This document shows positions 24,281 to 28,758 of a stretch of DNA of 28,758 bases, in pieces (the first letter of the stretch is position 1; the number at the start of each line of letters is the position of its first letter). The DNA lies in the NCBI GenBank assembly GCA_009775375.1, contig VSPO01000035.1:1-28758 (forward strand), given 5' to 3'. Below the pieces are notes generated by a model that was not told where the DNA came from, did no database searches, and worked only from the letters and a program-made list of their open reading frames with translations. The translations under genes were made by a program, and so were the position numbers. Origin of the DNA: Muribaculaceae bacterium. GTDB lineage: Bacteria; Bacteroidota; Bacteroidia; Bacteroidales; Muribaculaceae.

Positions 24281-25978
24281 ATGAATCTAAAGAAATATTT
24301 GATATATGGAGGCGTTGCCCTCGGCCTTGGTCTCACGTCGTGCGTGGGCGACCTCGACCTTGAGCCCAACGACCCCAATCTGGTCAATCCCAACGACCCC
24401 AACTATAAGGTCAACAGCCTTGCCATGTGCTATTCAGGCATTGCCGTAAGCGGTATCAATGGTCCGGGCGACTCTTACGTCAGCGGTCTTGACCCAGGCA
24501 CATCGGCCTATCTTCGTCTGATCTTCACCCTGAGTGAATTCTGCTCCGACGAGCTTATATGGATCTGGCCTGACGCCGGAGTGTCGGACATCACTTCATG
24601 CACATGGAGCTCCACCAACGGTCTTCTCGAAGGTGTCTACTATCGTTTGCTCGGCCATATAGCCATTTGCAACCAGTATCTTGCCAACACAGCCGGCGAC
24701 ACGGATGCCGAATCTCAACAGATGAGGGCTGAGGCCCGCGTGCTCCGCGCATATTCCTACTACAATATGATCGACCTCTTCGGACAGTCGTCGTTCATCA
24801 CGGAGGAGGCTGCGACAGGAGCGGCTCCCGTGCAGAAAAGCCGTAAAGAAGTGTTCGAATGGCTTGAAAAGGAGCTTACGGATATCGTTGACAACAAGAT
24901 CATCAGTGAGACCCCTATATATGGCCGTGTAGGTCTTGACGGAGCCGAGGCTCTTCTTGCCCGCCTTTACCTGAATGCAGAGGTATTCTCCGGCACCGGT
25001 CGATGGGAGGATTGCCAGAAGAGATGCGAGAATATCATAGCCCGTCATAGAGGAGGCGGCTTCGAAGGCTCCGGGCTTGCCAACCACTATCTCTACCTCT
25101 TCTCACGCGACAATGAGAAATATATGCCCGGCGGCGGCAACAAGGCGGAAAATGAGATACTTTTCGGAATCGCTTTCGACGCAGAGATGACCCAGAGCTA
25201 TGGTGGCCCGTCGTTCATCATCGCCTCAACGATCACCAACTCCCACTATATCCCCCGTCAGCTCTACGGCTGTTCCGGTGAATGGTCGTGTATCCGTGGA
25301 TGCTACGAGATGGCAGAACGTTTCTACGGACATGACACCGACGTACGCGACGACCTTTGGGTGAGGGGCGTGAAGCCTGCCGGCACAAATGCCGACGGCA
25401 CCTCTTATGACGCCGAGGATTATTCCGACCGCTTCATCGACTTCACAGGCGCGTGGGCCACGACCGGCGGCAACGCCATCATCAAATTCACGGGCCGCAC
25501 GCCTAACGCCGCAGCAGATGGAGGTTGGGATATGAGTCAGAATGCCGATGGCACATGGAATCTCGGATTCCCCTCCACTCCGTTCGCTTCTACCGACCAG
25601 CCGATCATCCGTCTTGCCGACGTATATCTGATGTATTCAGAATGCTATGTCAACGGTGGCACAGGCGACCGCCAGAAAGCACTTGACTACGTCAATATCG
25701 TGCGCCGTCGTGCCGGAGCAGCCAACTATGGCTTCGCCCAGCTGACGAAGAAGGGAATCATGGATGAACGCTCGCGTGAGCTTTATCTTGAGTCAACCCG
25801 CCGTTCCGACCTTGTCCGCAACGGTATGTTCGCCGGACCGTCGCAGACTGTATGGCAATACAAGGGGAGCATGAGCAACAATGCCGGAACCCGTATCGCC
25901 GAACGCAACAATCTCTATCCGATTCCGCAGGCAGTGATCGCCGCGCAGCCCGATTTCAAGCAGAATCCCGGTTATTGA
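24281..25978 (+). CDS. SusD-like glycan-binding lipoprotein
   Basis: SusD-family lipoproteins cap the SusC barrel and bind the incoming glycan at the cell surface. The signal peptide ends at Cys21 (GLTSC followed by VGDLDLEPND); the acidic residues after the Cys agree with a Bacteroidetes lipoprotein export signal. The 565-residue protein has the helical TPR-like core (YYRLLGHIAICNQYL, MRAEARVLRAYSYYNMIDLFG) and the C-terminal family motif DYVNIVRRRAG...LTKKGIMDERSRELYLESTRRSDLVR. It pairs with the upstream susC-like gene and is followed by a hairpin and a SusE-like gene. Confidence 0.95.
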   Translation: MNLKKYLIYGGVALGLGLTSCVGDLDLEPNDPNLVNPNDPNYKVNSLAMCYSGIAVSGINGPGDSYVSGLDPGTSAYLRLIFTLSEFCSDELIWIWPDAGVSDITSCTWSSTNGLLEGVYYRLLGHIAICNQYLANTAGDTDAESQQMRAEARVLRAYSYYNMIDLFGQSSFITEEAATGAAPVQKSRKEVFEWLEKELTDIVDNKIISETPIYGRVGLDGAEALLARLYLNAEVFSGTGRWEDCQKRCENIIARHRGGGFEGSGLANHYLYLFSRDNEKYMPGGGNKAENEILFGIAFDAEMTQSYGGPSFIIASTITNSHYIPRQLYGCSGEWSCIRGCYEMAERFYGHDTDVRDDLWVRGVKPAGTNADGTSYDAEDYSDRFIDFTGAWATTGGNAIIKFTGRTPNAAADGGWDMSQNADGTWNLGFPSTPFASTDQPIIRLADVYLMYSECYVNGGTGDRQKALDYVNIVRRRAGAANYGFAQLTKKGIMDERSRELYLESTRRSDLVRNGMFAGPSQTVWQYKGSMSNNAGTRIAERNNLYPIPQAVIAAQPDFKQNPGY

Positions 25979-25996
25979 TAAATTCTGATAAAAACA

Positions 25997-26030
25997 CCTC
26001 CCGGCGACAGTCATGACCGCCGTCGGGGGG
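25997..26030 (+). other. intercistronic hairpin after the susD-like gene
   Basis: CCTCCCGGCG (25997-26006) pairs with CGTCGGGGGG (26021-26030), including two G-T pairs, around a 14-base loop. The hairpin lies between the susD-like and susE-like genes with only A-rich sequence after it, so it more likely sets message stability or partial attenuation than full termination. Confidence 0.5.
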
Positions 26031-26068
26031 GGATAGAAAAATTTAAATCATTTTGAATATTTCCTGAT

Positions 26069-26920
26069 ATGAAAAAGATATTTTTATCTGTTGCGGTCTG
26101 CTCAATCGCGCTCGGTTTCTCAAGCTGTAGCGAGACCTGGGACGACAACCCCGTGCTAAAAACGCATGAAGGGGTTAAGACCGCCAACTTCCTGAACTAT
26201 CCCGCGATGCAGGACCAGACAATCATGCTCACGAGCGACAACGAGGAGGGCACATTCCACCTCACATGCTCGCAGCCTGATTTCGGATATGCTGCGTTGG
26301 CCGCATATAGAGTGCAATGCTCCCTGACGGAGGATTTCCAGAAATATGAGGAAATCTCCCAGGATTTCTATAATTGTGCTCAGATCAATCCTTTGAACAA
26401 GGACGTGGCGGCAGCGTTGGAGTATCTTTCCAACGTCAAGACGGAGGAAGACCTTCCCTTGCCCTATCAGAAGCTCTATATGCGTCTGAGAGCGTTCATC
26501 CCCCAGAGCGAGGAGAACACACAATACGTCTCCAACGTGGTCAGCTTTGCCGGCGTTTCGGCCGACTATCTCGCCATTTGGGTGGCCGATACCCCTGTCA
26601 AAATCTATCTTCGTGGGGGCATGAACAACTGGGGCAATGACGGCCTTGACGGCACAGACTGGCAATTCAAGACTGGCGCGGAGAAGGATACATGGGAGAC
26701 TCCGGTCATCACAATTCCTGCCGGAACCGAGTTTAAGGTTGCCGATGCCGACTGGTCGAGCATCAACCTCGGTGCGGGCGATCCGGAAATCAATCCGGGC
26801 GAGGCCTATAATCTTGCCGCAAGCGACGCGGGCAACATCAAGATGGCCGTAGACTTCACCGGCATAGCCTACCTGAAGTTTGAAAAGGGCAATTACGTCC
26901 TTACCCTCGACCCTAAATGA
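26069..26920 (+). CDS. SusE-like surface lipoprotein with carbohydrate-binding module
   Basis: The 283-residue lipoprotein has its lipobox ending at Cys20 (GFSSC followed by SETWDDNP). The first part (about 25-160) resembles the N-terminal Ig-like SusE domain, with paired strands such as FHLTCSQPDFGYAALAAYRVQCSLTEDF. The last part (about 176-283), starting KIYLRGGMNNWGN, resembles the starch-binding-type modules of SusE/SusF. Such proteins sit on the cell surface and hold glycan near the SusCD importer. It is shorter than typical SusE (about 390 residues) and carries a single module. Its place after susD supports the assignment, but the ligand is unknown. Confidence 0.85.
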   Translation: MKKIFLSVAVCSIALGFSSCSETWDDNPVLKTHEGVKTANFLNYPAMQDQTIMLTSDNEEGTFHLTCSQPDFGYAALAAYRVQCSLTEDFQKYEEISQDFYNCAQINPLNKDVAAALEYLSNVKTEEDLPLPYQKLYMRLRAFIPQSEENTQYVSNVVSFAGVSADYLAIWVADTPVKIYLRGGMNNWGNDGLDGTDWQFKTGAEKDTWETPVITIPAGTEFKVADADWSSINLGAGDPEINPGEAYNLAASDAGNIKMAVDFTGIAYLKFEKGNYVLTLDPK

Positions 26921-26940
26921 CAACCATCAGAATCCTCCGA

Positions 26941-26972
26941 GAATCTCTGGTCAGTAGAAAGACCGGAGATTC
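26941..26972 (+). other. strong intercistronic hairpin between the SusE- and SusF-like genes
   Basis: GAATCTCTGGTC (26941-26952) pairs with GACCGGAGATTC (26961-26972), one pair being G-T, around an 8-base loop. Skipping two bulged bases, CCTCC at 26934-26938 can pair on with GGGGG at 26973-26977. No T-run follows, so read-through into the next gene, 35 bases on, is expected. Confidence 0.6.
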
Positions 26973-27006
26973 GGGGGAGACATGAAAACTTCATCTTTTT
27001 ACAGCA

Positions 27007-28512
27007 ATGAAAAAAACATATTTATTCTTACTGGGAGTTCTCGGGCTGATGGCTTCCTCTTGCGAGGAGAAGATAGAGCCTGCGCTTCCCCAACAAAATC
27101 CCCAGCAGCCTATAGTGGCAGTGGAGGATGTGACCTCGGCAAAGGCGGGTGTCCTTGCCTCGGATGCCGTTCTGAACCTTGAGAGCTACAACACGCCCGG
27201 AGCCATGGTTCCCGTCATGAAGCTTGAGAAGGCCGACTCCCTTCCGGAAGGGGCCACCATAGGCTATAAGCTTGAGATTTCCCCCAACGAGGATTTCTCG
27301 CGCAGCGTCACCCTCAACACTATGGACGGCGAGGGTGAGAATGCCGGCACATATTCCGTGGAAGCATCCGCTTGGGACGATGCCCACGTGAAGCTTTTCG
27401 GCAAGAGTCCGAAAGAGAAGACCGCCTACTACCGCGTGCCTGTCTACGTCAATCTCGACGGCAGCAGCTATCGTCTCAACGGCATTGACTATTATGCAGC
27501 CACCGGGACTATCAAAGAGACCTGTTTTGATCAGGGCTTCGTCATTGAAGATAATTACTATCTCTTGGGCGATGCTACAACGTGGGATTTTGCACAGGCC
27601 ACTAATTTTGCTTTCGAGCATGCTGCTGATGTCAGTGTGTATGACGATCCCGTATTCAAGATCAAGATTGAAGTGACACCGGAACAGGCCGAAAAAGGCA
27701 GCTATTGGAAGATAGCTCCCGCAAGTTCTGTCGAAACCCAGAACTGGGATATGCTCATCGGCACCGAGACGGATGGCGATGAAAGCCTTACCGGTCATCT
27801 TGTAGGTCCCGGTAAAGTGCAGGCCGGCAAGCTGACACAGGCCGGCAAGTATGAGCTGACCATCAACATGGAAGCCATGACCTATAATTTTGAGCTCAAG
27901 TTGCAGCCTGACGTGCTTTACACGCCCGGCGACACCAACGGATGGAGCCAGCTTGGCTCAGCATGGCTCGGCCTTTGCACGGCAAAAGACAAGGAGGGTT
28001 ACTACGGAGTGAGTCCACTGTCGACCAACGGCTTCAAGATATGCGCGGATACTAAATGGGACAACTCCACCGATTATGGCGCAAAATCGACTGATCCTGC
28101 TCTTTCGGGCGATTTGGTGCTCGGTCAGTCCGGTCAGAACATCAATTGTGGCGAGAATGGCCTTTATTGGATAAAGGTAAGCTATGACCCAAAGAACTAT
28201 CAGATGACGAAGTATGAACTCACCAAGCTCAACAGAGTAGGTGTGATTGGAAGCTTCGCGGCTTCGAGTTGGGGATCCGATGTAGAGATGACTTCTGTCG
28301 ACGGTGGTAAGATCTGGACAGCGGATATCACCTTCAAGGCCGGTGATGAGTATAAGATTCGCTTCAACGACGGCTGGGATATGAATCTTGGTGGCAATCC
28401 TGATGGTCTGCTATACGACCAAGGCAATATAAAAGTTGAGACAGACGGCGACTACACTGTGACGCTTTCGCTTCTTGGAAGCCTTCCGAAAGTGACTCTC
28501 ACAGCAAAATGA
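27007..28512 (+). CDS. SusF-like multi-module outer-membrane glycan-binding lipoprotein
   Basis: The 501-residue lipoprotein has its lipobox ending at Cys19 (LMASSC followed by EEKIEP); the acidic run after the Cys fits surface export. An N-terminal Ig-like SusE/F domain spans about residues 35-170. Three tandem SusF-type modules follow: about 184-298 (YYLLGDATTWDFAQA), about 303-400 (LYTPGDTNGWSQLGSAW) and about 411-501 (VGVIGSFAASSWGSDVEM). Conserved Trp residues in each are candidates for sugar stacking. B. thetaiotaomicron SusF has 485 residues and three starch-binding modules, so size and architecture agree. It is the last gene of the operon. Confidence 0.88.
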   Translation: MKKTYLFLLGVLGLMASSCEEKIEPALPQQNPQQPIVAVEDVTSAKAGVLASDAVLNLESYNTPGAMVPVMKLEKADSLPEGATIGYKLEISPNEDFSRSVTLNTMDGEGENAGTYSVEASAWDDAHVKLFGKSPKEKTAYYRVPVYVNLDGSSYRLNGIDYYAATGTIKETCFDQGFVIEDNYYLLGDATTWDFAQATNFAFEHAADVSVYDDPVFKIKIEVTPEQAEKGSYWKIAPASSVETQNWDMLIGTETDGDESLTGHLVGPGKVQAGKLTQAGKYELTINMEAMTYNFELKLQPDVLYTPGDTNGWSQLGSAWLGLCTAKDKEGYYGVSPLSTNGFKICADTKWDNSTDYGAKSTDPALSGDLVLGQSGQNINCGENGLYWIKVSYDPKNYQMTKYELTKLNRVGVIGSFAASSWGSDVEMTSVDGGKIWTADITFKAGDEYKIRFNDGWDMNLGGNPDGLLYDQGNIKVETDGDYTVTLSLLGSLPKVTLTAK

Positions 28513-28567
28513 AAAAGGCAATTGTGAAATCCAAATATAATTTCCTCATGGAATTATCCTAAGAAGG

Positions 28568-28595
28568 AGGAGGCTGGCAGTGATGCCGGCCTCCT
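28568..28595 (+). terminator. probable terminator of the Sus-like operon
   Basis: AGGAGGCTGGCA (28568-28579) pairs with TGCCGGCCTCCT (28584-28595), one G-T pair, around a 4-base loop, followed by TTGCTTT. The T-tract is interrupted but the stem is strong and the position, 56 bases after the last stop codon, fits. Confidence 0.7.
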
Positions 28596-28746
28596 TTGCT
28601 TTCCAGGAAGCTTTGCAATCGAGCGGCTCCAAGGCGCCGCTAACGTGACGGGCTTGGCATTTTTGGGGAATTTCTGGTCGGGTGTAGATTCCAAAACGAA
28701 GTGCAACGTTATGGAGCCTAAATGATGTAGATTCAAGGGAAAGTGT

Positions 28747-28754
28747 TAACTTTG
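28747..28754 (+). promoter_or_regulatory. -7 element at the window end
   Basis: TAACTTTG matches TAnnTTTG. It lies after the operon terminator and suggests that a separate transcript begins just outside the window. No gene is visible between 28596 and here, and the -33 region is weak. Confidence 0.4.
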
Positions 28755-28758
28755 CCCC

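Noticed and set aside
28554..28736. 60-codon minus-strand frame at the window end
   Set aside because: It overlaps the terminator and has no recognisable family or start signals.

Overview
The window looks like a chromosomal segment of a gut-type Bacteroidales bacterium, probably from or near the Muribaculaceae/Bacteroidaceae; that placement is inferred from gene content only. The signs are a SusC/SusD pair followed by SusE/SusF-like lipoproteins, lipoprotein signal peptides ending in Ser-Cys or Asn-Ser-Cys, the pyrG-yidC order, a thrA / apgM-like / thrC operon with no classical thrB, an AAA-ATPase/PD-(D/E)XK gene of the multicopy Bacteroidetes type, and several TAnnTTTG promoter elements typical of the phylum. 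Coding regions are moderately GC-rich; the stretch from about 7,700 to 9,400 is clearly AT-rich.

Layout. (1) 1-4,895, housekeeping, all on +: the 3' part of pyrG, yidC, a membrane 4Fe-4S protein and thyA. (2) 5,117-7,492: a lipoprotein GH3 beta-glucosidase, followed by a folded 3' region and a strong terminator. (3) 7,700-11,000, an accessory-looking patch: a LacI-family regulator that seems to have lost the middle of its ligand-binding domain in frame, two LacI-type operator sites upstream of it, two neighbouring long imperfect palindromes (126 and 166 bp), and an AAA-ATPase/nuclease gene with its catalytic motifs intact. (4) 11,138-16,143, threonine biosynthesis: bifunctional aspartokinase/homoserine dehydrogenase, a phosphoglycerate-mutase-like protein that is the proposed homoserine kinase, and threonine synthase, closed by a bidirectional terminator. 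(5) 16,281-17,474 on -: an aminotransferase whose 3' end abuts a 90-bp array of decamers. (6) 17,650-20,864: a lipoprotein, an ABC ATPase and an FtsX-like permease in a tight operon. (7) 21,134-28,512: a SusC-SusD-SusE-SusF-like glycan-uptake operon with strong intercistronic hairpins, ending in a terminator.

The threonine genes together cover every step from aspartate to threonine except aspartate-semialdehyde dehydrogenase. The Sus-like genes should form an outer-membrane glycan import complex; no degradative enzyme or dedicated regulator lies beside them here, although the GH3 enzyme and the damaged LacI gene are upstream. The most unusual material is the 7,600-11,000 patch. No tRNA, rRNA, CRISPR array or transposase gene was recognised.
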